Below, one piece after another: positions 1-8,264 of a stretch of 64,000 nt of DNA. The DNA is from Dysgonomonas sp. HGC4 (GTDB lineage: Bacteria; Bacteroidota; Bacteroidia; Bacteroidales; Dysgonomonadaceae), in contig NZ_CVRU01000158.1 of NCBI RefSeq assembly GCF_001261715.1, positions 104,598-168,597 of the forward strand. Reading direction: 5' to 3'. The number at the start of each line of letters is the position of its first letter. Within the stretch, counting starts at the first letter, position 1. Under the pieces are notes generated by a model, which did no database searches, was not told the DNA's origin, and worked only from the letters and a program-made list of their open reading frames with translations. A program made the position numbers and the translations under genes.

Positions 1-1
1 C

Positions 2-1126
2 AGCTATGGAGGAGCAGGAGTAGGAAAGGATGGTAAACGATTAAGGAATGTACTAACTACTATACAATTTGTAGCCGCAAGCATACTAATACTAGTTACA
101 CTATTTATAAAATTGCAACACGAATATTTCAAGTCATATAATTTAGGTCTAAATACTGAGAATATATTAGTTGTCAACAATAGCAATTTAGATCTGGAGC
201 CTTTATTAAATGATGTTTATCCTTATATGAAAGCAACTACAGGAGTAAACGGAATTGTAAATAGTACAGCCAGCAGTTTTCGTTTAGGTTTGGGAGTCCC
301 GAGGTATGGACTAATGGTAGAAGATAAACAAGTCATGTATTCTGTTATTGAAGGGTCTAAAAACTTCTTAGACTTCTTTGGCGTAGACATAGTAGAGGGA
401 AAGAAAAATATCGATAATAAGGATAAAGAAAAAATAGAGGTAGTAAATCAAAAAATGATGAATCAATATGGAAGTGAGATTGTTGAAAACCATGTAACCA
501 AGGGAAGTTCTGTTGTAGTCAGTGATTTTAATTTTATGCCTCTCCGCGAAGATATATCCTCTTTAAATATCGTATTGTACGATAATTCTAAATATTCGAA
601 CATATACTTTAAGGTAAACGGTAAGGGTATAGATCAATCGATCAAACATCTGGAAACTACGTGGAAGAAATTTACTACAGCTCCTTTCGAATATTATTTT
701 ATGGATGAGTTAGTAGATGGTCTTTACAAGCAGGAAAGTAATTTGGCCTCTCTACTATCCATATTCTCTGTAACCGCAATCCTTATAGCTATTATGGGTG
801 TTTATGGCCTGGTCTCCTTCAATTCAAAATACAGAGCCAAAGAAATAGCTATCCGCAAAGTACAAGGTTCTACTATTCAGCAGATCATGCTATTGCTAAA
901 CAAAGGTATGTTAACACAATTTGTTATAGCGTTTGTCATTGCCATGCCAATAGCCTATTACATTGTTAGTAAATGGCTTGAGCAGTTTGCGTATAAGACT
1001 CCGATATATTGGTGGGTGTTTCTGCTAGGAGCATTGATTGTACTACTGATAACTGTTTTGACAGTAAGTGTACAAAGCTATCGTGCCGCCAGTTCAAACC
1101 CAATCGGAGCTTTGAAAAATGAGTAA
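2..1126 (+). CDS. ABC transporter permease, FtsX/MacB type (5' truncated)
   Basis: The reading frame is open from the window edge, so this is the C-terminal part (about 374 residues) of a longer protein; Bacteroidetes FtsX-like permeases are often near 780 residues. Visible are one membrane segment near the start (around LTTIQFVAASILILV), an extracytoplasmic region of about 190 residues, and three membrane segments at the end (LLSIFSVTAILIAIMGVYG, MLTQFVIAFVIAMPIAYY and a third after YWW). The tail SYRAASSNPIGALKNE is typical of the family. The second half of such permeases couples an ATPase in trans to export of lipoproteins, peptides or drugs across the envelope. The substrate cannot be read from the sequence. 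Confidence 0.88.
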   Translation, partial: SYGGAGVGKDGKRLRNVLTTIQFVAASILILVTLFIKLQHEYFKSYNLGLNTENILVVNNSNLDLEPLLNDVYPYMKATTGVNGIVNSTASSFRLGLGVPRYGLMVEDKQVMYSVIEGSKNFLDFFGVDIVEGKKNIDNKDKEKIEVVNQKMMNQYGSEIVENHVTKGSSVVVSDFNFMPLREDISSLNIVLYDNSKYSNIYFKVNGKGIDQSIKHLETTWKKFTTAPFEYYFMDELVDGLYKQESNLASLLSIFSVTAILIAIMGVYGLVSFNSKYRAKEIAIRKVQGSTIQQIMLLLNKGMLTQFVIAFVIAMPIAYYIVSKWLEQFAYKTPIYWWVFLLGALIVLLITVLTVSVQSYRAASSNPIGALKNE

Positions 1127-1153
1127 AAAAAGTCTAATCTACAATGAAAGCAC

Positions 1154-1183
1154 AAAAGAGTAAGCATTACTGCCTACTCTTTT
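1154..1183. terminator. Bidirectional terminator between convergent genes
   Basis: The arms AAAAGAGTA (1154-1162) and TACTCTTTT (1175-1183) flank a 12-base loop and are followed by a T-rich run. It sits between the permease stop and the convergent fimbrillin-like gene, so it can serve both. Confidence 0.7.
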
Positions 1184-1195
1184 TTCTTTCTCCTA

Positions 1196-2578
1196 TCAGA
1201 AGTCGCATATTGCTCTCGCATGAAAATTATAGCTCTTATCCTGCGGAAAACGTTCTCCATTTCCAAAATGTAAAACTAATGCTTTCGACTCGTCATACTC
1301 AGTTGATGAGACATATACCCCACTCCCCAGATTGTCACTTCGGAGCATAGTAGATAATACATGATTCAAAATTTCTTTTTGCTTATATATCATAAACAAC
1401 TCATTAATAGCCGGAAGATACCAACCTTTACCCTTATTTAAACACCAACTGAGAGCTTTATATTGAGATAAAGAGCTAACTTTTTTACTTAAAATGACTT
1501 TATTACTAGCGCCACTTATTCTACTTTTTGCTCCCGTTTCGAAGAAAGGTCCCCATTCCAGATCAATAGCCTCATCTAGTGATACCATTTTGCCATGCAC
1601 TCCTTTATTATCGATGATGCTAAATACAACACCGATAGCCGACAGAGGGTCATCTGGAATGGGATAATAATCGCCCACTTTATAGACCCTTTCAGATACT
1701 GCACCTACATTATCCGATCCGCAATTTTTAGTTCTCGGATATTCTTCCGCTTCTACATGTAAGCCCGAATTATCAACAACTATATTGCACGTATACTGCA
1801 TGCTAACCTCTACATTAACATCATACTTTGTTAGATAAGAATACTCCTTCGTTCCTATCCTTAATTTAAAAATAGGTGTATTAGCCAGTATAGTTTGGGG
1901 GATCAGTATAGCTTCTAAGGTATAATTAAACCCAGCAGGCACCTTTTTCTTTCTTATAGGTTTTATATTACTTATATCATCAGATCCGAATAAAACTCCG
2001 GTACGTAGATTTATATTTGTAGAGGTTGCGACATTCGTGATTTCAAAATCAATATTTTCGGAATTCAAAAGTCCAAATGTTTTTATATTAATTACAATTT
2101 TTGAAAACTTTGTCTTAAACGGAAGATTTATCTCATTTGAAGATGTTCCCTTACTATTGGTATTTGCATATAAAAAGTCACTAGCAATATAATTAGCCGA
2201 GTCTCTTTGATCCGAAGAAACTATTATATGATGATTAGTGAGGCTTGACTTAATATCTTTCCGATATGGAGCATAGGCATATATACTTACATTTTGGTTC
2301 TCCAGATCTTTGTGGCAGATCTCACTTGAATCAGCGAGTAAATACAAGCCTTCTTTATTTTCGTACTTCAGATTAATACACGATGTTGAAGAACTTTCAC
2401 TCTCCATATACACACCTATGGGCATAGAGTCACCCTCTTCATCCGGAAAATCAGCTTTAAAATGAGCTAAAGAAGCCAATTGTTGTAAACTCATTTGTTT
2501 TCTACTTTCGCAAGCCGCAGATAGTAAAATAAGTAGGAACACAGCAATACAAGAATAATAAATCGTAATGTTTTTCAT
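1196..2578 (-). CDS. Fimbrillin-like lipoprotein with C-terminal lectin-like domain
   Basis: This 460-residue protein has a lipoprotein signal with lipobox LSAAC (Cys23), so it is likely exported and lipidated. Residues of about 90-290 resemble the fimbrillin/Mfa-like family of Bacteroidales, with the pattern IYAYAPYR followed by a second strand-rich block with the FSKIVINIK signature. The last 160 residues resemble the DUF1566/major-paralogous type of lectin-like domain (WCLNKGKGWYLPAINEL and a final HARAICDF). The combination suggests a surface or fimbria-tip adhesin. No fimbrial operon lies beside it: the neighbours are holA and an unrelated permease. The assignment rests on motif impression, so the exact family is uncertain. 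Confidence 0.72.
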   Translation of the reverse strand: MKNITIYYSCIAVFLLILLSAACESRKQMSLQQLASLAHFKADFPDEEGDSMPIGVYMESESSSTSCINLKYENKEGLYLLADSSEICHKDLENQNVSIYAYAPYRKDIKSSLTNHHIIVSSDQRDSANYIASDFLYANTNSKGTSSNEINLPFKTKFSKIVINIKTFGLLNSENIDFEITNVATSTNINLRTGVLFGSDDISNIKPIRKKKVPAGFNYTLEAILIPQTILANTPIFKLRIGTKEYSYLTKYDVNVEVSMQYTCNIVVDNSGLHVEAEEYPRTKNCGSDNVGAVSERVYKVGDYYPIPDDPLSAIGVVFSIIDNKGVHGKMVSLDEAIDLEWGPFFETGAKSRISGASNKVILSKKVSSLSQYKALSWCLNKGKGWYLPAINELFMIYKQKEILNHVLSTMLRSDNLGSGVYVSSTEYDESKALVLHFGNGERFPQDKSYNFHARAICDF

Positions 2579-2698
2579 ATAGGCACACCAATTAGCACAA
2601 AGTTTATTTAAAACTCAATATTTAATATTCAACAATTTTATTCAATATAAATTGCTAGCTAATGTGCTTCAAAAGTGAGGGATAAACTTATTTTCGGC

Positions 2699-3703
2699 TT
2701 AATGCATTATTTTAAACAATAATTCGCGTAGAAGTTCTCCATCTGGAGTCGAGGGATTATCTACACCCTTGCATTTTGCATCATAAGTTCTTAAAAGTGA
2801 CATGATTTCCATAGTCTTAAATGCATTGTAGCTCTTAAGCGCCAATACATAATCTTTCGCTTGATAACTGTTTCTAAAACCTAATTCGGCAGCAATACCA
2901 TTCTCCGATTTGTCTTTTGCCCAATAACAAATCATCAGATTACTAAAGAAATTAAATAACACTACAAGCGTAACAATCAAAGGATTGTTCTTTGGATTCT
3001 TCTCGAAATAGTCTGCGATCTGATTCGCTTTAAACGTATTCTTTTCGACAACTGCTTTCAGTAATTCATAATTATTGAAATCCTTACTTATTCCAATATT
3101 ATACTCAATCAGCTCTGCAGTAATACGTTTTTCGGAAGGAGGTATTGATAACAATAACTTTTCGATCTCATTTACAACCTTACTCAGGTCGTTTCCTAGA
3201 TAATCGGTCAACATCTGAGCCGATTTCTGATCTATACCCAAACCTTTTGTACTTATAAAGGAGGTTATAAAAGCAGGCATTTTATAATCGGGAATCTTTT
3301 TTGATTCAAAGACAACTCCACATTTCTCTATACTTGCATAGAGTTTTTTACGTTTGTCTATCGTTCCATTTTTATAATTCAATACCAATATGGTACTGCT
3401 CAAGGGATTTTTTAGATATATCTCCAAATCCTCGATCTTTTTTAGCGACTGTGCCTCTTTGACTACAATTAGTTGATGATCGGACATCATAGGAAAACTA
3501 CGAGCCAACGTTATTACTGTTGCCACATCGGTTTCTGATCCGTATAATATGGTTTGATTAAAATCGCGTTCCGTCTCTGGGATTACTTTATCCAACAGAC
3601 AGTTCGTGAGATCATCAATGTAATAAGATTCATCACCCATCAAAAGGTAGATGGGGTGAAACTTACGTGATACTATATCTTTTTTTATTTGCTCGAATGA
3701 CAT
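2699..3703 (-). CDS. holA: DNA polymerase III subunit delta
   Basis: This 334-residue protein matches HolA along its length, starting with FHPIYLLMGDESYYIDDL, the N-terminal AAA+-like domain of the clamp-loader delta subunit. That domain lacks a functional P-loop, as expected for delta. Delta opens the sliding clamp within the clamp-loader complex in the cytoplasm. Blocks typical of the family are SFPMMSDHQLIVVKEAQ, LSKVVNEIEKLLL and the C-terminal collar region with YQAKDYVLALKSYN. The start lies 6 bp after the amn stop, so the two genes are very probably one transcription unit from the promoter near 4570. Confidence 0.93.
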   Translation of the reverse strand: MSFEQIKKDIVSRKFHPIYLLMGDESYYIDDLTNCLLDKVIPETERDFNQTILYGSETDVATVITLARSFPMMSDHQLIVVKEAQSLKKIEDLEIYLKNPLSSTILVLNYKNGTIDKRKKLYASIEKCGVVFESKKIPDYKMPAFITSFISTKGLGIDQKSAQMLTDYLGNDLSKVVNEIEKLLLSIPPSEKRITAELIEYNIGISKDFNNYELLKAVVEKNTFKANQIADYFEKNPKNNPLIVTLVVLFNFFSNLMICYWAKDKSENGIAAELGFRNSYQAKDYVLALKSYNAFKTMEIMSLLRTYDAKCKGVDNPSTPDGELLRELLFKIMH

Positions 3704-3709
3704 CTTTTA

Positions 3710-4489
3710 TCAAAAATCTTCGAAACGAAGATGTTTTACTGTAGAACCGTTATTTATTAATGTAGTCAAAGCTTTGATTCCGATCATTACATGCTCGTTC
3801 ACAAAATTTTGAGTAACTACACTGTCACTTTTCTCAGTTTTTACTCCGTCCGAAATCATGGGCTGGTCAGACACCAAAAGTAAAGCCCCTGTGGGTATTC
3901 CATTTGCAAAACCGCAAGTAAATAGTGTTGCAGTTTCCATATCTACAGCCATAGCTCTTATCGAACGCAGATATTCTTTGAATTTATCATCATGCTCCCA
4001 TACACGGCGATTGGTAGTATATACTGTTCCTGTCCAATAATCTTTATTGAAATCGCGAATATTAGATGATAGCGAACGAAGCAAATTAAATGCTGGTAAT
4101 GAAGGAACTTCGGGTGGAAAGTAGTCGTTAGATGTACCTTCTCCTCTGATAGCTGCAATAGGTAGAATATAATCTCCTAATTGATTGTGCTTTTTCAAAC
4201 CTCCACATTTGCCGAGAAACAATACTGCTTTGGGTTCTACTGCACTTAACAAATCCATCACCGTTGCAGCATTGGCACTACCCATACCAAAATTAATAAT
4301 CGTAATTCCATTTGCCGAAGCATTAGGCATATTACCATCTAATCCTAATATAGGAACATTAAAGTGATTGGCGAATATCTCAACATACTTCGAGAAATTA
4401 GTCAATAAAATATGTTTTGTGAACTGTTCTAACGGGCGTTTAGTGTACCGAGGTAACCAATTGTCTACAATTTCTTGTTTAGTCTTCAT
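3710..4489 (-). CDS. amn: AMP nucleosidase, short form
   Basis: The 259-residue protein belongs to the nucleoside phosphorylase fold. It carries the AMP nucleosidase blocks VLFLGKCGGL, RGEGTSNDYFPPEVP and AVDMETATLF. AMP nucleosidase hydrolyses AMP to adenine and ribose 5-phosphate in purine salvage. The protein is about half the size of the E. coli enzyme and lacks its long N-terminal domain, as is usual in Bacteroidetes. It is the first gene of an amn-holA pair. The alternative, another purine nucleoside phosphorylase-type enzyme, is less likely given these motifs. Confidence 0.9.
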   Translation of the reverse strand: MKTKQEIVDNWLPRYTKRPLEQFTKHILLTNFSKYVEIFANHFNVPILGLDGNMPNASANGITIINFGMGSANAATVMDLLSAVEPKAVLFLGKCGGLKKHNQLGDYILPIAAIRGEGTSNDYFPPEVPSLPAFNLLRSLSSNIRDFNKDYWTGTVYTTNRRVWEHDDKFKEYLRSIRAMAVDMETATLFTCGFANGIPTGALLLVSDQPMISDGVKTEKSDSVVTQNFVNEHVMIGIKALTTLINNGSTVKHLRFEDF

Positions 4490-4497
4490 AATAAACC

Positions 4498-4505
4498 TAT
4501 TTTTG
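4498..4505 (+). promoter_or_regulatory. -7 promoter element for the nuclease-like gene
   Basis: TATTTTTG matches TAnnTTTG. It lies 79 bp before the ATG at 4584. No clear -33 element is seen. Confidence 0.4.
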
Positions 4506-4569
4506 TTTTATACAAAGAAGCCTTATTTCCTCTTCGGAAACCATTTCTTCTTCTGGTGTTATTACTAAA

Positions 4570-4577
4570 CAAAGATA
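4570..4577 (-). promoter_or_regulatory. -7 promoter element of the amn-holA operon
   Basis: On the minus strand this reads TATCTTTG, matching TAnnTTTG. It predicts a leader of about 75 nt before amn. It lies a few bases upstream of the start of the divergent gene at 4584, so the two genes share a compact control region. Confidence 0.5.
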
Positions 4578-4583
4578 GCAAAA

Positions 4584-5042
4584 ATGTTAGAACTAAATTT
4601 ACCTCAATATGATCCAAAAATAAAAAAAACGGATAAATTATATATATGGGATCAAATTCGTTCTAAGTATGTGGCTCTTACACCTGAAGAATGGGTGAGG
4701 CAACATTTTATTAACTATTTGATAACAGAAAAACAATATCCATCTTCTCTCATTGCTAATGAGACTCAGATATCTCTCAACAATCAGCGTAAAAGATGCG
4801 ACTCAGTGGTTTATGATAATCATTTGAATCCTTTAGTGATTGTAGAGTATAAATCTCCTAATGTAAAGATTACCCAAGAGGTATTTGATCAGATTGCCCG
4901 ATACAACATTGTTCTCAAAGTGAAATACCTTATCATATCAAACGGATTGGAGCATTATTGTTGCTGTATAGATTATGAGAATCTCGGTTATGAGTACCTC
5001 CCCGATATTCCGTTGTATTCAGCATTAAATAAGAACGGTTAA
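4584..5042 (+). CDS. Type I restriction HsdR N-terminal-like protein (orphan PD-(D/E)XK domain)
   Basis: This small 152-residue protein matches the HSDR_N_2 type of domain. The nuclease-fold signature is visible: Asp73 in KRCDSVVYD, Glu88 and Lys90 in VIVEYKSPN, then a Gln at about 103 in FDQIARYN. The first half (EEWVRQHFINYLITEKQYP) is the usual helix before the nuclease core. There is no helicase or methylase region, and no restriction-modification genes lie nearby. It is therefore a stand-alone domain protein, not a working type I R subunit. Single-domain copies beside housekeeping genes are common in Bacteroidetes; their function is unknown to me. Confidence 0.85.
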   Translation: MLELNLPQYDPKIKKTDKLYIWDQIRSKYVALTPEEWVRQHFINYLITEKQYPSSLIANETQISLNNQRKRCDSVVYDNHLNPLVIVEYKSPNVKITQEVFDQIARYNIVLKVKYLIISNGLEHYCCCIDYENLGYEYLPDIPLYSALNKNG

Positions 5043-5050
5043 TAACAAAA

Positions 5051-5083
5051 ATGAGGATAGCCATTGTTTATGGCTACCCTCAT
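5051..5083. terminator. Bidirectional terminator hairpin
   Basis: The arms ATGAGG-ATAGCCA (5051-5063) and TGGCTA-CCCTCAT (5071-5083) form a long stem with one internal mismatch around a 7-base loop. It lies between the convergent nuclease-like and AhpD-like genes. Confidence 0.7.
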
Positions 5084-5107
5084 AGTATATATCCAATTTT
5101 GAATGGC

Positions 5108-5548
5108 TTAATCTAGAGGAAGTAGTGTACTCACCCCTATTCTATTCCACCCATTAATAGTTACAATTGCCATAATTACTTCAGCTAATTTTTCTTTGCC
5201 TAGCAAGGCTTCTGCTTGTTGATATGTTTCCTCAGAAACTCCGCCTTCACTTATTAAAGTTATCTCCTCTGTTAGAGTCAGAATAATTCTTTCTGTTTCT
5301 GTATATAACTCCGTTTCATGCCAAACGTTTAACAGGTAGATACGTTGTTCTGTTTCGCCAAGCTTACGAGCGTCCCTTGTATGCATATTGAGACAAAAGG
5401 CACACCCATTGAGTTGAGATGCACGAATCTTAATCAACTCTTTCTCGATAGGAGATAAAGTTGTTGTATGCAAATATGCCTCTAATTTTAGCATTACTTT
5501 GTATGCTTCGGGAGCTACTTCGTGTATTTTTATTCTTTTCGATTCCAT
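5108..5548 (-). CDS. Carboxymuconolactone decarboxylase / AhpD-like protein
   Basis: The preferred start gives 146 residues. The motif NGCAFCLNMHTRDA holds the redox pair Cys49-x-x-Cys52 and His56, typical of AhpD-like alkylhydroperoxidase-family proteins of the carboxymuconolactone decarboxylase fold. Such proteins act as small thiol peroxidases or redox carriers in the cytoplasm. An upstream in-frame codon at 5575 would add nine residues, but a -7 element (5573-5580) overlaps it, so translation from 5548 is more likely. No partner peroxiredoxin gene lies beside it, so the physiological role is open. Confidence 0.9.
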   Translation of the reverse strand: MESKRIKIHEVAPEAYKVMLKLEAYLHTTTLSPIEKELIKIRASQLNGCAFCLNMHTRDARKLGETEQRIYLLNVWHETELYTETERIILTLTEEITLISEGGVSEETYQQAEALLGKEKLAEVIMAIVTINGWNRIGVSTLLPLD

Positions 5549-5572
5549 AATTCTTTGTTTATTAATGATAAA

Positions 5573-5580
5573 CAAAACTA
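5573..5580 (-). promoter_or_regulatory. -7 promoter element of the AhpD-like gene
   Basis: On the minus strand this reads TAGTTTTG, matching TAnnTTTG. It lies 25 bp before the ATG ending at 5548 and fixes that start. Confidence 0.55.
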
Positions 5581-5652
5581 CATCAATTATGTTTCAATAA
5601 AATTAAACTGGTTTAAGAAAATCTAATAGTATAAGCTTTTAATAAAAAACAA

Positions 5653-5685
5653 AAGAAGAGGCTACCTTAAAGGTAACCTCTTCTT
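5653..5685 (-). terminator. Terminator of the GH92 gene
   Basis: The arms AAGAAGAGG (5653-5661) and CCTCTTCTT (5677-5685) are extended by TACC/GGTA inside. On the minus strand a T-rich stretch follows. Confidence 0.8.
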
Positions 5686-5709
5686 ATTTTCAGATAGAAA
5701 ATCTATTTC

Positions 5710-8010
5710 TTATTTAACTGAAACCGGTCTGTCAGCTTTATCTACGCCAAAAGTTTTTGAAGGTTGAGGACCCATTTCAAATTCTAAAGTACCACCTGCA
5801 ATTACATCTCTGTGGTTGATATACGATTTAGTATAAGGTTTGCCATTCAGCTTAGCACTTTGAATGTATTTATTCTCTGCATTATTGTTTTTAGCAATCA
5901 CTGTAAATGTTTTGCCTCCACCCAATTTTATGGTTGCTTCTTTCATCTGTGGGCTGCCAAATATATAGTCGCCACCAGCGGGAGCCATAGGATAGAATCC
6001 AAGTGCCGAAAGGATATACCATGATGACATTTGACCAACATCTTCGTTTCCACTGATTCCAGCAGGTTTGTCAAAATAAAGAGTAGTCAATACCTCACGT
6101 ACCTTCTCAGCAGTTTTCCATTGTTGTCCTACAAATGGGTACAGATATAGAACATGGTGACTAGGCTCATTTCCATGTGCGTATTGTCCAATAAGACCGC
6201 TAATATCAGGAGAAGCTTCTGCTCCTAGATCACCTTCGATAGTAAATAATGAATCAAGTTTTGTTATGAAAGCTTCTTCGCTTCCAAACAAACTAATAAG
6301 ACCATTTACATCGTGAGGAACCAACCAAGTATATTGCCAAGCATTACCTTCTGTATAATCATCCTCGCGGTGAGTAGAATGCAATGGATCGAATGGTACA
6401 CGGAATGTTCCGGTAGAAGAAAGACCTCTCATAAACTGAGTCTCTTTGTCAAAGTAATGTTTATATGACTCGCTTCTTTTGATGAAATAATCATAATCTT
6501 CGGTCTTACCCATTTCTTTTGCAACCTGAGCAATACACCAGTCTGCTATTGCATATTCGAGACCTTTAGCTACCGATTCGAAAGTTTTTTCCTTATCGTA
6601 AGGTATATAGCCATATTCTTTCAACCAATTAAGACCTCTTTCGTCTAACATAGCAGAAGTTTTCATAGCTTCGAAAGCAGCTTCTTTATCAGCATCAGCA
6701 ACAAAACCTTTTAAGAACAAATCTCCCATAACAATGATACCTGGGTTACCCACCATACAGTCGGTTTCGTTAGACATCAAGTGCCATACAGGTAGTTTTC
6801 CTTGTTGTTTAAAAATTTGTAAGAAAGTTTTAGCTACATCTGTTGCCAACTCAGGATGGATAATTGTTTGCAACGGTTGAGCTGCACGATATGTATCCCA
6901 CAATGAGAAGGTTGTATAGTTTGTGAAGTCGTTATTTGTATGAACTTTCTTGTCCGTTCCCCAATAGTCGCCATTTACATCAGCAAATACTGATGGTGCT
7001 ACCATAGAGTGGTACATAGCTGTATAGAAGTTACGAAGATCGGTTTTGCTATCCGACTTCACGACTATTTTATTCAACTCTTCATTCCATGCTTTATCTG
7101 CATTTGCAACTGTTTGATCAAAATCCCATCCAGTAAGCTCAGCTTCCATGTTTTTCTTTGCGTTTTCAACACTTACAGGAGATAGAGCCACTTTAGCGTA
7201 CACTTTTTCTCCGGCTTTTGTTCCATCAAAAAATACTTGACCATAGATTTTACGCATTGGAGTTTTTGAACCTTCGTATACAGCGGTAGTATCCGAGATT
7301 GTAAACTTAGATATTGGTTTTGAAAATACTGCTGTAAAATAGATACGTTGGTCATTTGCCCATCCTTTAGAAAAACGGTAACCCGAAATTACGCTATCAT
7401 TTTCTTGAACCAAAGCACCATCAACAGGCATATCCCATCCGATACCATGTTCTAGATCGATGATAACTTTAGGGTCTGTCGATTCGGGGAATGTATATCT
7501 ATGGAAACCTACTCGTTTAGTAGCTGTCAATTCTACATCAATATTGAATCTATCTAAATGGACAGAATAATATCCTGCTTTTGCAGTTTCTTTATCGTGA
7601 GAGAAGTAAGAGTAAATACCCGTAGATTCGTCAGGTAATGTACCTCTCGTTAATTTAACATCTCCTGTTGCAGGCATAAATGAAATATCACCCAAATCGC
7701 CGATACCTGTTCCGCTAAGGTGCATATGTCCGAAGCCAATGATAGTAGAATCGGAGATGTGATATCCCGAACACCAGTCCCAACCCTGACTATGTTGTGT
7801 TGGTCCTAGTTGAACCAATCCGAAAGGAACATTTGCTCCCATAAATACGTGTCCATGATCACCGGTTCCGATGTAAGGATCAACATATTGAGTCAGATTC
7901 TCTAGTTCTGCATCTTTTTGCCCTTTGTCGCTACAAGCAATTGCACCGAGCATCAAACCCATACAAAGACTCAAACCTAGAGCGTTTCTCATGATTTTTT
8001 TTGTTACCAT
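5710..8010 (-). CDS. GH92 family alpha-mannosidase lipoprotein
   Basis: This 766-residue protein has a lipoprotein signal ending at Cys26 (GAIAC), so it is likely membrane-anchored in the periplasm or at the surface. It matches glycoside hydrolase family 92 throughout. The N-terminal block has YVDPYIGTGDHGHVFMGAN and FGLVQLGP. The C-terminal catalytic block has GNEDVGQMSSWY at 654-665, just before GFYP at 671. GH92 enzymes are calcium-dependent exo-mannosidases, mainly alpha-1,2, that trim N-glycans and similar mannosides. The gene is monocistronic with its own terminator, and no SusC/D pair is adjacent. A start at the second Met (codon 7) is also possible. Confidence 0.95.
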   Translation of the reverse strand: MVTKKIMRNALGLSLCMGLMLGAIACSDKGQKDAELENLTQYVDPYIGTGDHGHVFMGANVPFGLVQLGPTQHSQGWDWCSGYHISDSTIIGFGHMHLSGTGIGDLGDISFMPATGDVKLTRGTLPDESTGIYSYFSHDKETAKAGYYSVHLDRFNIDVELTATKRVGFHRYTFPESTDPKVIIDLEHGIGWDMPVDGALVQENDSVISGYRFSKGWANDQRIYFTAVFSKPISKFTISDTTAVYEGSKTPMRKIYGQVFFDGTKAGEKVYAKVALSPVSVENAKKNMEAELTGWDFDQTVANADKAWNEELNKIVVKSDSKTDLRNFYTAMYHSMVAPSVFADVNGDYWGTDKKVHTNNDFTNYTTFSLWDTYRAAQPLQTIIHPELATDVAKTFLQIFKQQGKLPVWHLMSNETDCMVGNPGIIVMGDLFLKGFVADADKEAAFEAMKTSAMLDERGLNWLKEYGYIPYDKEKTFESVAKGLEYAIADWCIAQVAKEMGKTEDYDYFIKRSESYKHYFDKETQFMRGLSSTGTFRVPFDPLHSTHREDDYTEGNAWQYTWLVPHDVNGLISLFGSEEAFITKLDSLFTIEGDLGAEASPDISGLIGQYAHGNEPSHHVLYLYPFVGQQWKTAEKVREVLTTLYFDKPAGISGNEDVGQMSSWYILSALGFYPMAPAGGDYIFGSPQMKEATIKLGGGKTFTVIAKNNNAENKYIQSAKLNGKPYTKSYINHRDVIAGGTLEFEMGPQPSKTFGVDKADRPVSVK

Positions 8011-8045
8011 ACTTTAGTTAACTTATTTAAGATTTATGACAATGA

Positions 8046-8058
8046 AGGCCTTAGACCT
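8046..8058. promoter_or_regulatory. Leader palindrome, imperfect copy (GH92)
   Basis: In the coding direction this reads AGGTCTAAGGCCT, one mismatch from AGGTC-N3-GACCT. It lies about 36 bp before the GH92 start. The palindrome also occurs before cca, pncB and rlmD. Confidence 0.3.
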
Positions 8059-8086
8059 ATTTGTTACATTGGTAAGTATAAGCATT

Positions 8087-8176
8087 ACTGCCAGTTTTCA
8101 CTGAATAGTATTGGATTAAATACTCACTGTTAATTATAATATTTGTTCTTGTGTTGTTAGTCATAAAAATGGCAGT
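8087..8176. promoter_or_regulatory. Widely spaced dyad upstream of GH92
   Basis: The arms ACTGCCA (8087-8093) and TGGCAGT (8170-8176) are separated by 76 bp. Inside lies a second small dyad, AGTATT-N6-AATACT. This is the only structure I see in the 254-bp gap between the GH92 start and the phosphoesterase stop. An operator role is a guess. Confidence 0.25.
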
Positions 8177-8264
8177 TAAACACCACTCTTTACTACTTCG
8201 TGTAAAAATAGCAATAATTTCTCAAAAGAGAATTACATACAATAGCCTCTCTTGAACTGAATCC

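Noticed and set aside
1144..1350. 68-codon open frame on the plus strand
   Set aside because: It lies antisense over the terminator and the end of the fimbrillin-like gene and has no domain or promoter.
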